This document shows positions 38,967 to 47,728 of a stretch of DNA of 64,000 bases, in pieces. Where the stretch lies: positions 2,294,139 to 2,358,138 of the forward strand of contig NZ_JAASRM010000001.1 in NCBI RefSeq assembly GCF_011761565.1, given 5' to 3'. The DNA is from Rhizomicrobium palustre (lineage in GTDB: Bacteria; Pseudomonadota; Alphaproteobacteria; Micropepsales; Micropepsaceae). Both the position numbers and the translations under genes were made by a program. The stretch's first letter is position 1. Each line of letters begins with the position of its first letter. The notes under the pieces are model-generated. The model ran no database searches, was not told the DNA's origin, and saw only the letters and a program-made list of their open reading frames with translations.

Positions 38967-41096
38967 TCACGATTTGACGCGCAAGTTGAAGAAATAATTG
39001 CGTCCTTCGGACGGATAGCCATAGGTCACGGTATAATTGACATCGAAGAGGTTTTTCACGCCAAGCGACAGGCCGAGATTATCGGTAAACTGATATTCCG
39101 CCTGGAAGTTGGTGAGAAAGAATGAGCCGGTCTTGTAATAGAGCGTGCCCGCTGTGTTGGTGCTCCAGCGATTTGAATCGGTCTGGATGGACGGCCGCAA
39201 GGTGAGATCTTTCACCGGCGTCCAGGCGAGATAGGCGAACAGATTCGAATTCGGCATGCCGGTGAGGTGATAACCGGTGGTCAGCGCCGGATTGGCGGGG
39301 CCTTGCGCATTCAGGGCGCGATCGACATAGCCATAGGAGAGCCCGGCGAAGAGCGTGTCGGTGATGTCACCGCTCGCCGACAGTTCGAAGCCAGTGTAAT
39401 CGCCGGCACCTACATTCTGGGTTTGGGTGGTGGTGGTGGAAACACCCGCCACGCCGCCCGAAGTGCAGGTTTTCTTCGCGGCGGTGGAAGTTGTGTCGCA
39501 GAAGAGGATCGGCACATTGGCAATGGCCTTGGTCACACGGCTATAGAACACCGCGCCTTCGACATGAATGCCATAGAATGTGTCGGCGCCGCCGATCTCG
39601 TAATTGATGGCGCGTTCGGTTTCGAGCGCGGCATTGGAAATGGTGGTGCCGAATTTGGTCGAGAAACGATCGAACAGCGTGGGGAAGCGCGCCCGGTCGG
39701 AAATGGAGGCGTGCAGATTGCCGCCATCGGCAAGGGCATAGATCAGCTCGCCTTGCACATTCAGCGCGCTGCCATCATGGACGGGATAATGCGCAAAGCT
39801 GCCGGTCGCGCCCGCGGTGGTGGGATCGTTGTAATCTTCTGCCTTGAGGAGATGTCGATAATCATAAGAGAGCCCGGCGACCAGGGTCAGCTTTTCGGCG
39901 ATGTTGAAACGGTTCTCGGCCGCGATAGACCAGGTATCTTCCACGCTGGTCTGCTTGGGCTCGGTGAAGGCGGGCTTATAGATGATCTGCCATTCGGTGT
40001 GGCTGTCGTGGCGGTAAAAGCCGGAGAGCTTGAAGGTATCGACACCGCCGAAGCTGTAGCCGGTTTCAAGATTGGCGCCATAGGCGTAATCCGAATAGAG
40101 GCTGCGGAAGGATTTCGGCAGGGTTTGCGCGGTGAAGCTCGCGTCGTCGTAAGAATAGAGCCCATTCAGGAATGAGCTATAGAACACCTTGCTTTTGACA
40201 TAGGCGGCGTCGGAGAGCGCCGTGTTGGAGAGGAAATAGACGTTCTGGACATTCCAATAGGGCCAGGTCCAGTTCCTTTGCGAAGCGAGCGTGTCGGCGA
40301 CGGAATAGGGCGCTTCCTTGCGTCCCCATTGACCGGTGTAGCTGATGGAATATTCATCGCTGGCATTGGGTGTGTAGCCTGCTTTGAGGTTCAGGCTGTA
40401 ATTGCGGGAGGAGGAATTGTTGCGGTCGCCTTTGGCTTGCGTGGTGGTGCCCGAAAAATCATCCGACATGCGGAACTGATCGGTCTTGGTCAGCGTGCCC
40501 GAGGCCGAGACATAATAAAGGCTCTCGGCATGGCCCAAATAGACCGAGGCGTTGTAGCCATTATAACCCAGCTCATTACCAGCGGTGAGGCCGATGCGGG
40601 CGTCGGCTTCATATTCCTTGGTCGGCTTCCTGGTGACGAGGTTGATCGCCCCGCCCAGCGCGCCCGGGCCGGAGAGCACCGAGACATAGCCTTTCTCGAC
40701 CTGTACCTGCGCCAGATTGGCGGTGGTGAAAAAGCCGATATCGAGGCGGTTATCCGCGGGCAGATAAACCCGGATGCCATCCACGAAAAGCGGCGTCTGG
40801 AAGCGATCGAAGCCGCGCACGAAGAAGAGCTGCTCGTTGCGCGTGCCGCCCGTGATGGAGGTGGAAACGCCCGGCACCATTTCCAGTGCCTTGTCGAGGG
40901 TCAGCGCATTGAAGGCGGTGAGTTGGTCGTTTTCGAGCTTGGTCTCGCCAATCGCCGGTGTGGAGGCGGCGCCGGTCACCGTCACCTGTTCGATGCGGCC
41001 GAGCGAAAACACGCCCTCTGATTGCCCCAAGGCTGGTGCGGCGATGGCCAGAAGCGCCAGCGCCGAAGATGACATTCCAAAACGACCCATACGCAT
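38967..41096 (-). CDS. TonB-dependent outer-membrane receptor (metal or metal-chelate uptake candidate)
   Basis: About 709 residues. Signal peptide (ALALLAIAAPALGQ), TonB box-like IEQVTVTG, plug domain (FNALTLDKALEMVPGVSTSI, QLFFVRGF, PLFVDGIRVYL, VEKGYVSVLSGPGALGGAINLVTRKP), then a 22-strand barrel ending in FFNLRVKS. ATG 41096 follows GAGGG by five bases; the longer open frame upstream is not receptor-like. The 190-base gap before it may hold its own promoter. Neighbouring ABC importer genes suggest that its ligand is passed to them. Confidence 0.88.
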   Translation of the reverse strand: MRMGRFGMSSSALALLAIAAPALGQSEGVFSLGRIEQVTVTGAASTPAIGETKLENDQLTAFNALTLDKALEMVPGVSTSITGGTRNEQLFFVRGFDRFQTPLFVDGIRVYLPADNRLDIGFFTTANLAQVQVEKGYVSVLSGPGALGGAINLVTRKPTKEYEADARIGLTAGNELGYNGYNASVYLGHAESLYYVSASGTLTKTDQFRMSDDFSGTTTQAKGDRNNSSSRNYSLNLKAGYTPNASDEYSISYTGQWGRKEAPYSVADTLASQRNWTWPYWNVQNVYFLSNTALSDAAYVKSKVFYSSFLNGLYSYDDASFTAQTLPKSFRSLYSDYAYGANLETGYSFGGVDTFKLSGFYRHDSHTEWQIIYKPAFTEPKQTSVEDTWSIAAENRFNIAEKLTLVAGLSYDYRHLLKAEDYNDPTTAGATGSFAHYPVHDGSALNVQGELIYALADGGNLHASISDRARFPTLFDRFSTKFGTTISNAALETERAINYEIGGADTFYGIHVEGAVFYSRVTKAIANVPILFCDTTSTAAKKTCTSGGVAGVSTTTTQTQNVGAGDYTGFELSASGDITDTLFAGLSYGYVDRALNAQGPANPALTTGYHLTGMPNSNLFAYLAWTPVKDLTLRPSIQTDSNRWSTNTAGTLYYKTGSFFLTNFQAEYQFTDNLGLSLGVKNLFDVNYTVTYGYPSEGRNYFFNLRVKS

Positions 41097-41288
41097 AGTG
41101 CCCTCTTCTTCGCGGACCCGTTCCGCTGTGGTCGTCATGTAAAAACGACAACGGTATACAAACAAGACATACGCGGGGCGCAAGGGCAGGCTAGGGCTGC
41201 GCGCCTTGCCGCAGCCGTTCATTTTTCTGGGAGTGTTGCGGATTTTTGCGAAAGGCTTGGGCACAGGGCGCGCGCGAATGGCACGGTT

Positions 41289-42125
41289 TTAAGCGCGCGC
41301 GAACAGGGCCGCATCGGGAAGAGCAAAGACCTCGTCCGCGCCTTTATACCGGCGCCCGGCCAGACGGATTTCGGTGCGGCGGCCTTCCTTGGTTAGAAGC
41401 AAGGACCAATCGGCGATGGCTTCGACGCGGTCGGAAAAGTCCATGCTCTGGCGCAGCACCGAGCAGCCGGTGACACCCTCGATGCCTTGCGCGAAAAACG
41501 GCCCGCCTAGTACGCGGGCGTGATCGGCTTCGCCGCGCGCAATATCCAGCGTCTTCATCGCACAGAGGCCCGCGCGCAGCCCGAGGGCCAGCGCCACATT
41601 CATCGTATCCCAATGCAAGAGGCGCGAGGTTACATTCAGGCCATGGCGCGTAGGCCAATGCAGTGGCGTCTCGGCCATGGGGAAGGCGTCGTAGCGCGGC
41701 ACGTATATCTTGATGTCGAGAACCGCCGTGCCATCGAAAGCATCGAGCCCCTTCACGATCAGCCGGTTTTTGTCGCGGCGGATCAGCTCTACCACGCAGG
41801 AGCCTATGCCCGAAGGCCGGGCGGGTGAGCGGCTGGTCCAGATGCCTTTGTGACAAGGTTCACCCGCGCGCGGCGGGGCGAGCGCCTGCATATCGGTCTG
41901 GGTGAGGCCTATCTCCTCGCGCCATTCGCTGCGGCGGTGCTGGTGGTAGAGCACATGCAGGTGGCTGAAATGTTCGAGCCCGATCAGCCCATCGGCCAAT
42001 TCCGCACGGATCACGATGGCAGAAGTGGCGTCATAGCTCACCTGTTGGGTGAAATCCTGGAAGGCGGATTCCACCACGCCAATCGGGGTGATCGCGACCG
42101 GGGCATGTGCATCGAAGCCGGTCAT
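41289..42125 (-). CDS. TsaA/TrmO-like domain fused to an FmdE-like domain
   Basis: 278 residues. The first 150 follow the TsaA/TrmO SAM-binding family (ITPIGVVESAF, SRSPARPSGIG, KGLDAFDGTAVLDIKIYVPRYD), but the usual RPNPIG is RPSGIG. From about 165 a second region resembles FmdE (formylmethanofuran dehydrogenase E): LALGLRAGLCAMKTL, then GIEGVTGCSVLRQSM in place of the common DGIQ..TGCT.GK, without the CxxC zinc site. The gene lies four bases after the binding-protein gene in a metal-uptake operon. The fusion suggests a metal- or ligand-modifying role; substrate unknown. Confidence 0.65.
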   Translation of the reverse strand: MTGFDAHAPVAITPIGVVESAFQDFTQQVSYDATSAIVIRAELADGLIGLEHFSHLHVLYHQHRRSEWREEIGLTQTDMQALAPPRAGEPCHKGIWTSRSPARPSGIGSCVVELIRRDKNRLIVKGLDAFDGTAVLDIKIYVPRYDAFPMAETPLHWPTRHGLNVTSRLLHWDTMNVALALGLRAGLCAMKTLDIARGEADHARVLGGPFFAQGIEGVTGCSVLRQSMDFSDRVEAIADWSLLLTKEGRRTEIRLAGRRYKGADEVFALPDAALFARA

Positions 42126-42129
42126 GGGC

Positions 42130-43173
42130 TCAATGCTTCACGGCTTGCGCCAGAAGCGCGTTCAATTCGGCGTCCGTCAGATCGCGGTGATAGAAGAGCT
42201 TATAGAATTTCTTGGTTTCCGCGCGGATGTCTTCGTGGAAGAGATCGGGATAAAAGGTTTCCGCCAGCCATTTGATGCCGATGACGCGATTGACCGAAGG
42301 CGGGCGGTCGATCCAGTTGAAGGGAAATTGCGGCGCTTCATAGACGGCGCGATCCTTCACCGCCTTGACCTGTTTCCACATCGGATCGCTCCACACCGCG
42401 GTATAAAATGCGCCGGGGGAGTGCTCATGGTCATAGCCCGCGATGATGATCTCGGGGTTCCAGATGAAAATCTGCTCCATGGAGACCGGCACTTCACCAA
42501 AGCCGTGATCGGCTTGCACCTCGGCGACATTGCGTCCGCCCGCGAAGAGAATGGATTCGGAATGCGGGGAACCGCCGGGGTCGGTATTCAGCCCCTTGGC
42601 CCCTTCGGCGTAATAAACGCGACGGCGCTTATCTGCGGGAATTTTGGCGACGGTGGATTTCACTTTGGTCAGGGCCGCAGTGACATACTCGGCGAGTTCC
42701 TTCGCGCGGGCCTGACGCCCGGTGAGTTCGCCCAGCATGCGATAATTGTCGGCAATCTTCTCCAAAGACCAATCGCCGATGATCACCGGCAACCCGGTTT
42801 GCGCCTGCACGCGCTCCTCAACCGAGCTGTTGCCGCTTTGCCCGATGGAGACCATCACATCGGGATGTACCTTCATGATCTGTTCGAGATTGCCGGTGTT
42901 ATTGCGCCCGAACCAGCCACCGAGCACGGGAAGGCTTTTCGCAGGCTCCACCAGCAGCGCCTTTTCGCCCGGCGTGGGCTCGTAGTTCCAGCCCACCAGC
43001 ATGTCGGGCGCCAGGGTGTACATCATCACCTGACAGGTGGGGCTCATGCAGTAGACCTTTTTCACCGTGTCCGGGATGGTGAGCTTGCGGCCGGCCATAT
43101 CGGTGAAGCTGCGCGCCTCGCAAGACGCCGCCAAAGTAGCAGCCAAGGTAAACGCGGCGAGAATTTTGCGCAT
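42130..43173 (-). CDS. ABC transporter periplasmic binding protein (FecB/BtuF/MolA class)
   Basis: About 347 residues with signal peptide (ILAAFTLAATLAASCEA). Class III (cluster A) binding-protein features: DMAGRKLTIPDTVKKVYCMSP, a long connecting helix after DWSLEKIADNYRMLGELTG, and VWSDPMWKQVKAVKDRAVYE. Pro-rich PTCQVMMYTLAPDMLVGW lines the expected cleft. ATG 43173 follows AAGGA by eight bases; upstream residues are not family-like. Such proteins bind siderophores, heme, cobalamin or, in MolA, molybdate. Confidence 0.87.
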   Translation of the reverse strand: MRKILAAFTLAATLAASCEARSFTDMAGRKLTIPDTVKKVYCMSPTCQVMMYTLAPDMLVGWNYEPTPGEKALLVEPAKSLPVLGGWFGRNNTGNLEQIMKVHPDVMVSIGQSGNSSVEERVQAQTGLPVIIGDWSLEKIADNYRMLGELTGRQARAKELAEYVTAALTKVKSTVAKIPADKRRRVYYAEGAKGLNTDPGGSPHSESILFAGGRNVAEVQADHGFGEVPVSMEQIFIWNPEIIIAGYDHEHSPGAFYTAVWSDPMWKQVKAVKDRAVYEAPQFPFNWIDRPPSVNRVIGIKWLAETFYPDLFHEDIRAETKKFYKLFYHRDLTDAELNALLAQAVKH

Positions 43174-43178
43174 GGCAA

Positions 43179-43955
43179 TTATCCTTCTTGCAGCAAGGGC
43201 ACGCAGACGGTCAGCCCGCCGTCCAGTGCGGCGAGTTTCAGGCTGGTGGAATAGGTTTCGCAGAGCAGCGCCTCGGTGAGCACCTCTTGCGGTTTTCCCA
43301 GCGCCATCAGCTTTCCTTGGCGCAGCAGCGCGACGCGGGAGGCGCAAAGAAAGGCCTGATCCGGTAAATGGGTAGTGATGAGCAGGCCCAGCCCGCGCTG
43401 CGTCAGCTCACGCACTTTCTTCAGCACCTTCACCTGATTGCCGAAATCGAGGTTGGAGGTCGGTTCATCCAGCACCAGGAACTGGCTCTCCTGCGCTACA
43501 GCGCGGGCGATGAGCACAAGCTGGCGCTCCCCGCCGGAGATTTCGGTATAGCGGGCGTGAGCGAGATAGGAGAGGCCGAGAGTCTCGATGGCGTGGTCGG
43601 CGATTTTTTCGTCAGCGCGCGAGGGCGTTCCGAAAAATCCCAGATGCGCGGTGCGGGCCGTCAGCACCACCTCACGCACGCTGAAGGGGAACGGCGGGGT
43701 ATGGGCTTGCGGCACATAAGCGAGCGCGCGAGCGAGGCGGCGCTGCGGCCAATGGCTTACGTCTTCGCCATCAATAAAAATGCCACCGGATTTCTTCTGC
43801 AGCAGGCCCAGGATCGTCTTGAAAAGCGTGGTCTTGCCTGAGCCGTTCGGGCCGAGAAGATAAAGTGCCTCGCCAGAAGATACGCTGAGCGAAATGGGCT
43901 CGGTAATGCTTTTAGCCCCATAGCCGCAGACAAGGTTGCGCAGCTCCAGCTTCAT
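43179..43955 (-). CDS. ABC transporter ATP-binding protein (FepC/FecE class)
   Basis: 258 residues: Walker A LLGPNGSGKTTLFKTI, Q loop, signature SGGERQLVLIARAVAQ, Walker B FLVLDEPTSNLD and H-loop LLITTHLPDQA. Powers the permease next to it. Start overlaps the permease stop (ATGA). Confidence 0.94.
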   Translation of the reverse strand: MKLELRNLVCGYGAKSITEPISLSVSSGEALYLLGPNGSGKTTLFKTILGLLQKKSGGIFIDGEDVSHWPQRRLARALAYVPQAHTPPFPFSVREVVLTARTAHLGFFGTPSRADEKIADHAIETLGLSYLAHARYTEISGGERQLVLIARAVAQESQFLVLDEPTSNLDFGNQVKVLKKVRELTQRGLGLLITTHLPDQAFLCASRVALLRQGKLMALGKPQEVLTEALLCETYSTSLKLAALDGGLTVCVPLLQEG

Positions 43956-44947
43956 GCCCAGCCTCGCTGGGAGCGCATCATGAGATAGAGAAAAAAGGGC
44001 GCGCCAATCAAAGCGGTGATGATGCCGAGCGGAATCTCATTGGCCATCAGAGAGCGGGCAAGATCATCGGTGAGAAGAAGATAAGAACCGCCTAGCAGCA
44101 TGGATGCGGGTAGCAGCACGCGATAATCCGGCCCCACGATCATGCGGGCGAGATGCGGGATGACGAGGCCGACCCAGCCCACCATGCCCGCGATGGCGAC
44201 GGAGGAGGCGGTCAGCAGCGTTGCGGCGAAGATGATGATCCAGCGCAGCCGCGTGGTTTCGGCGCCCAGTGCGCGCGCCTCCTCTTCGCCAAAGGCCAGC
44301 ACATTCAAATGCCAGCGCAAGAGATAGAGTGGCACCAGCCCCAGTGCGATCGGCACCAACGCGAAAATCAGATCGGAAGGATTGATCGCCGACAAGCTGC
44401 CCATCAGCCACAGGGTGATGGCGGGGAGCTTGGAATAGGGATCGGCGGTGTATTTTGCGAGGGAGACCAGCGCGGTGAAGACGGAGCCTACCAGAATGCC
44501 CACCAAAACCAGCGTGAGGATGGGATCGCCCGCACGCTTCAGCCGCGAGGCCGCAAGGCAGGTGAGACCGACCGCGATGAGGCCGAAGGTGAAAGAGGAA
44601 AGCTGAATGGCGATGACACCCAGGCTCGCCAGAATAGCGGCAGCTGCACCAAAGCCCGCGCCTGCGGAGGCGCCGAGGATATCGGGCGAGACCATGGGGT
44701 TGCGGAATATACCTTGATAGGCCGCGCCCGCAGCCGAAAGTCCCGCGCCGATGAAAATGCCCGCCAGAATACGCGGCAAGCGAACTTGCAACAGTACTTG
44801 CCCGGCGAGGCCCGCGGCATCGGGATCAGTGATCAGCTCCCACCAGGTTTCGCCCGGCACCGTATAGCGCCCGAGGGAGAGAGAGCCCCAGGCGATGAGG
44901 ATGAAACACGCCGCCAATACAAACAACGCGGTACGCTGTGCTTTCAT
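43952..44947 (-). CDS. ABC transporter permease (FecCD family)
   Basis: 331 residues, about nine to ten membrane helices. FecCD landmarks: VRLPRILAGIFIGAGLSAAGAAYQGIFRNPM near the N-terminus, DILGASAGAGFGA, and the ATPase-contact segment AGMVGWVGLVIPHLARMIVGPDYR. The homodimer would form the channel of an importer. Start overlaps the upstream stop (ATGA). Confidence 0.94.
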   Translation of the reverse strand: MKAQRTALFVLAACFILIAWGSLSLGRYTVPGETWWELITDPDAAGLAGQVLLQVRLPRILAGIFIGAGLSAAGAAYQGIFRNPMVSPDILGASAGAGFGAAAAILASLGVIAIQLSSFTFGLIAVGLTCLAASRLKRAGDPILTLVLVGILVGSVFTALVSLAKYTADPYSKLPAITLWLMGSLSAINPSDLIFALVPIALGLVPLYLLRWHLNVLAFGEEEARALGAETTRLRWIIIFAATLLTASSVAIAGMVGWVGLVIPHLARMIVGPDYRVLLPASMLLGGSYLLLTDDLARSLMANEIPLGIITALIGAPFFLYLMMRSQRGWA

Positions 44948-45726
44948 CCTGCGCGCCGCGCAAGATGTGGTGCGGCTTCCAATGTCACCATACGGGCGCC
45001 GAAATCAAAGAGCTGATGCTGCCCGCCTTCTTGGAGTGTGCGCAGCACGGCATCTTCATCCTGCACCACCAGCCCGGCCAGCATGGAAACGCCATGCTCA
45101 TAGAGAAGCGGGGTGAGCGGCGTGGAAGGGCCGGTGAGAACGATCTTGGCGCCCTGGGACAGCTGAAGCAGGCGGGGCAGGGTCTTGTTGATCAGCGTGA
45201 CGGCGGTGATGACCACAATATCCTGACCGGGTAGGACATATTCGCATGCGGGATCAGGCAAATCTCCGGCCTGCGGCTTGCGTTCCAGAATGGTCAGGCT
45301 GCAGATCTCTTTCAGCGGTTCGAGATCGCGGAAATGCCCAACCACGGCGACGTTCTTGCCGCGAAACTCTTCCCGCAAATAATGAAAGCAGTTGGCACGG
45401 GGCAGCGTGCCGAGGGGCACGCCATGCGTGGCTTCCACAGCTTCTGGGTTGTTCAGCGCCGCGTTGATGGCAGCAAGGCCGAGGGCGGCTTCATAGAAAT
45501 TCCAGGATTTGATCAGCGCCGCGACATCGCGCAGAGGTCTGCCGGTATAGCTTCCCGCCTCAGCGAAGAGTGGCGGGCCATCGCTGGGCGTCATGGCAAC
45601 CCCAACGCCACCATGGCTGGAGCGCACGCCCATCCAATGCAGGCCACAGACACAAGCGGTGGCTTTGGCATTGCCCGGCAAGGCCTCGATCAAGGCATCA
45701 TATATGTCCCAATTGCTGGCAGCCAT
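44944..45726 (-). CDS. DUF4213/DUF364 protein (putative heavy-metal chelation)
   Basis: 260 residues. N-terminal enolase-like half (VCGLHWMGVRSSHGGVGVAMTPSDG, LIKSWNFYEAALGLAAINAALN), then the DUF364 Rossmann-like half (KNVAVVGHFRDLEPL, LTILERKPQAGDLPD, DIVVITAVTLINKTLPRLLQL, ALTGPSTPLTPLLYEHG-like segment). PF04016 is described as putative heavy-metal chelation. First gene of the minus-strand operon and coupled to the permease. It likely handles the imported metal in the cytoplasm. Confidence 0.83.
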   Translation of the reverse strand: MAASNWDIYDALIEALPGNAKATACVCGLHWMGVRSSHGGVGVAMTPSDGPPLFAEAGSYTGRPLRDVAALIKSWNFYEAALGLAAINAALNNPEAVEATHGVPLGTLPRANCFHYLREEFRGKNVAVVGHFRDLEPLKEICSLTILERKPQAGDLPDPACEYVLPGQDIVVITAVTLINKTLPRLLQLSQGAKIVLTGPSTPLTPLLYEHGVSMLAGLVVQDEDAVLRTLQEGGQHQLFDFGARMVTLEAAPHLARRAG

Positions 45727-45960
45727 GGCACCCCTCTTTAGAGGCGTCTTTTAACAGAGATATTGTCTCGTGTGAACGACAGTACGGGAGGGGCGCGGTT
45801 CAGCGGCAGCGCATTCTGGGCTTGGTGACCGTAAGTCGCATGCGGAAAAGGCGTTGTTGCATCTTTCCGCGCCAAGACGGTTATCGCGTGGGCACTGCTT
45901 CGGCTTTCCCGCGACAGCGGTCATGTTAGGCTGAGCCCTCTCGAAAGCGGGGCCAGGGCG

Positions 45961-46434
45961 ATGCCGTTTCAGCTTAATCCCATCGGTGTGATCCATTCCC
46001 CGCATGAACACGCCGCGGGAACGCCGATCCAACCCAGTTGGGCGGAAGGTGCTGAAGGCTATGTGGAGATCGATCCCGCTTTAGCGCTGGGCCTGCGCGA
46101 TCTGGAAGGCATGGAGCGCATCTGGCTGATCTATTGGTTCGACCGCGCGGGGCCTGCATCGCTGGAGGTCGTGCCTTTTATGGATGACAAATCGCACGGC
46201 ATCTTTGCGACCCGCGCGCCGACGCGGCCTAACCCGATTGGCATGTCCTCTGTGCGGCTGCTCGGCATCGAGGGTGCGCGGCTGCGCGTCAGCGGGCTTG
46301 ATATGCTCGATGGTACGCCGCTCCTCGATATCAAACCCTATCTTCCCAGTGCCGATGTTTTCGCAGTGCAGGGTCTGGGCTGGTATGCGCAAGCGCACGG
46401 CAGCGGCAAGGCGGATGGAAGGTTTGAGAAATAG
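45961..46434 (+). CDS. TsaA/TrmO-family protein
   Basis: 157 residues, the standard single-domain form: NPIGVIHSPHEHAAGTPIQP at the start, IWLIYWFDR, SHGIFATRAPTRPNPIGMSSVRL and VSGLDMLDGTPLLDIKPYLPSAD. TrmO N6-methylates threonylcarbamoyl-adenosine in tRNA in E. coli, but stand-alone paralogues beside metal-transport genes are probably something else. Transcribed divergently from the DUF364 operon with 234 bases between; unlike the fused copy at 41289 it keeps the RPNPIG motif. Confidence 0.85.
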   Translation: MPFQLNPIGVIHSPHEHAAGTPIQPSWAEGAEGYVEIDPALALGLRDLEGMERIWLIYWFDRAGPASLEVVPFMDDKSHGIFATRAPTRPNPIGMSSVRLLGIEGARLRVSGLDMLDGTPLLDIKPYLPSADVFAVQGLGWYAQAHGSGKADGRFEK

Positions 46435-46750
46435 AGTGCCTGATGCGCGCGGACACTGGTTCGCCGTACCAAACACATCAATGGGTTAGGAGCCGGGGTG
46501 TAAAACTGGAGGGACGGTGGAAGGCCGTGAACTCAAGATCGACGGCGTCTCGCGCGCGCAGGTGAAGGGACGCCGTGGAGTTCTTCTCGCTTGTGTTCTA
46601 GCCACACAAGCCTGTCAAACGCCTCCTGTCTCATGGCTGAATTCAGGCCACCGAGGGTGTACCGCCAGTCAGCGTAGCTGATAAGTGCGTTCAGCTCATT
46701 AAGCGATAAACTGTTCAGCCTTCGATCATATCGCCAAACAGAAGGAGATC

Positions 46751-46852
46751 ATGATCATGGGCGACCTGGGAGAGTATGAGCTTCACTGCAGGTCTGGCGA
46801 CGCATCGCTCGGCATTTTTCTTGAAGAGGAAGGGAATGGATCACGGACATAG
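46751..46852 (+). CDS. Possible 33-residue small protein
   Basis: Short frame opening MIMGDLGEYELHC and closing with an acidic stretch (FLEEEGNG) before TAG. The sequence GAAGGAGATC before its ATG is an excellent ribosome binding site, the only reason to list it. It may instead be the surviving 5' end of a deleted gene. Confidence 0.2.
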   Translation: MIMGDLGEYELHCRSGDASLGIFLEEEGNGSRT

Positions 46853-47464
46853 CTTGCCGTGCACGCCCATGCGGTCCCCACCCGACACCCAGGGCCGGGG
46901 TACTACATCATCTTGGACACACCAACCAAGGACGTAACGTGCGTTACCCGGCTTTCTCCTATGCGAATTGGAATTGCGCTTCACCGGATAGGTCTTTTCC
47001 GGTGGTTCCGCCTTGATCTTCTTCTAGGCTTTCTTCGTGGCACTCATCTGCATCACCGCACCAAGACGCCTTATCCCGGAATTCTTCATCATCACCCATT
47101 GGCTTTGTCAAAAGCCGATGCGAGACACACGGCACATGAAAGCGAACCCGATGAAGCGATCGATCTGCTAAACTGACAACCAAGGCCGTTTGATCCTCCC
47201 GGAAGATCTTGTTCAAGTGGTTCAAGCCAAGGGGGCGTATGGCGATCCTCTCGGGCGGATCAGCAGGGGACCGGGTTGAACTCTACCGACCAGACCACCG
47301 CCAAGGCAGGTATGTACGCGTCTATATATTTGAGACGATACTTCATCACCTCCTTACACTCCCCTCCGTCCCCTGCGCCATTCTACATCGCAAGCGCTGT
47401 TGGAATTCAGGAAACACACACCTTGCTTGACAAAATGAATCACTACTGACTTAATAGAGATAAT

Positions 47465-47487
47465 ATACACCGGATGCGCTGGTGTAT
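47465..47487. promoter_or_regulatory. Inverted repeat in the leader region of the receptor gene
   Basis: ATACACC and GGTGTAT form a perfect seven-base inverted repeat with nine bases between, preceded by a TTGACA hexamer (47427-47432) and an AT-rich TAATAT. Could be an operator within a promoter about 240 bases ahead of the receptor start. Confidence 0.3.
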
Positions 47488-47728
47488 TCGGCTGACATGT
47501 CCGGCATCACATGTTCGCGGCTTTTGACGGAAAGCAGCTTGCTCCGCGTAAACAACCGCTAAAGCGCACGGCGTCCGCACCGCTAAACGGGCTCGTGTAT
47601 TCCGATGTAGGAGTGGACGATGTGTAGACAGACCAAGCGATAGCTGGCGAGGCGAGAGCCTCGTGTTCACCCAATTCCATACCATATCGCAGACGGCGGG
47701 CGCTATGCGCAGCCGGTGAGGGGATTTT

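Larger units (their letters stand above)
46435..47728. other. Gene-poor region
   Basis: About 1.3 kb with no convincing gene on either strand; composition is less GC-rich and codon bias is absent in all frames. It contains one short frame with a strong ribosome binding site (46751), short hairpins, and an inverted repeat at 47465-47487 near the receptor gene that follows. It may be the remains of deleted genes between the two accessory clusters. Confidence 0.6.

Noticed and set aside
45727..45960. Possible molybdate (ModE) box or riboswitch between the divergent TsaA and DUF364 genes
   Set aside because: No ATCG-TATATA-type palindrome and no conserved riboswitch core is visible; only a weak GAGA/TCTC repeat.
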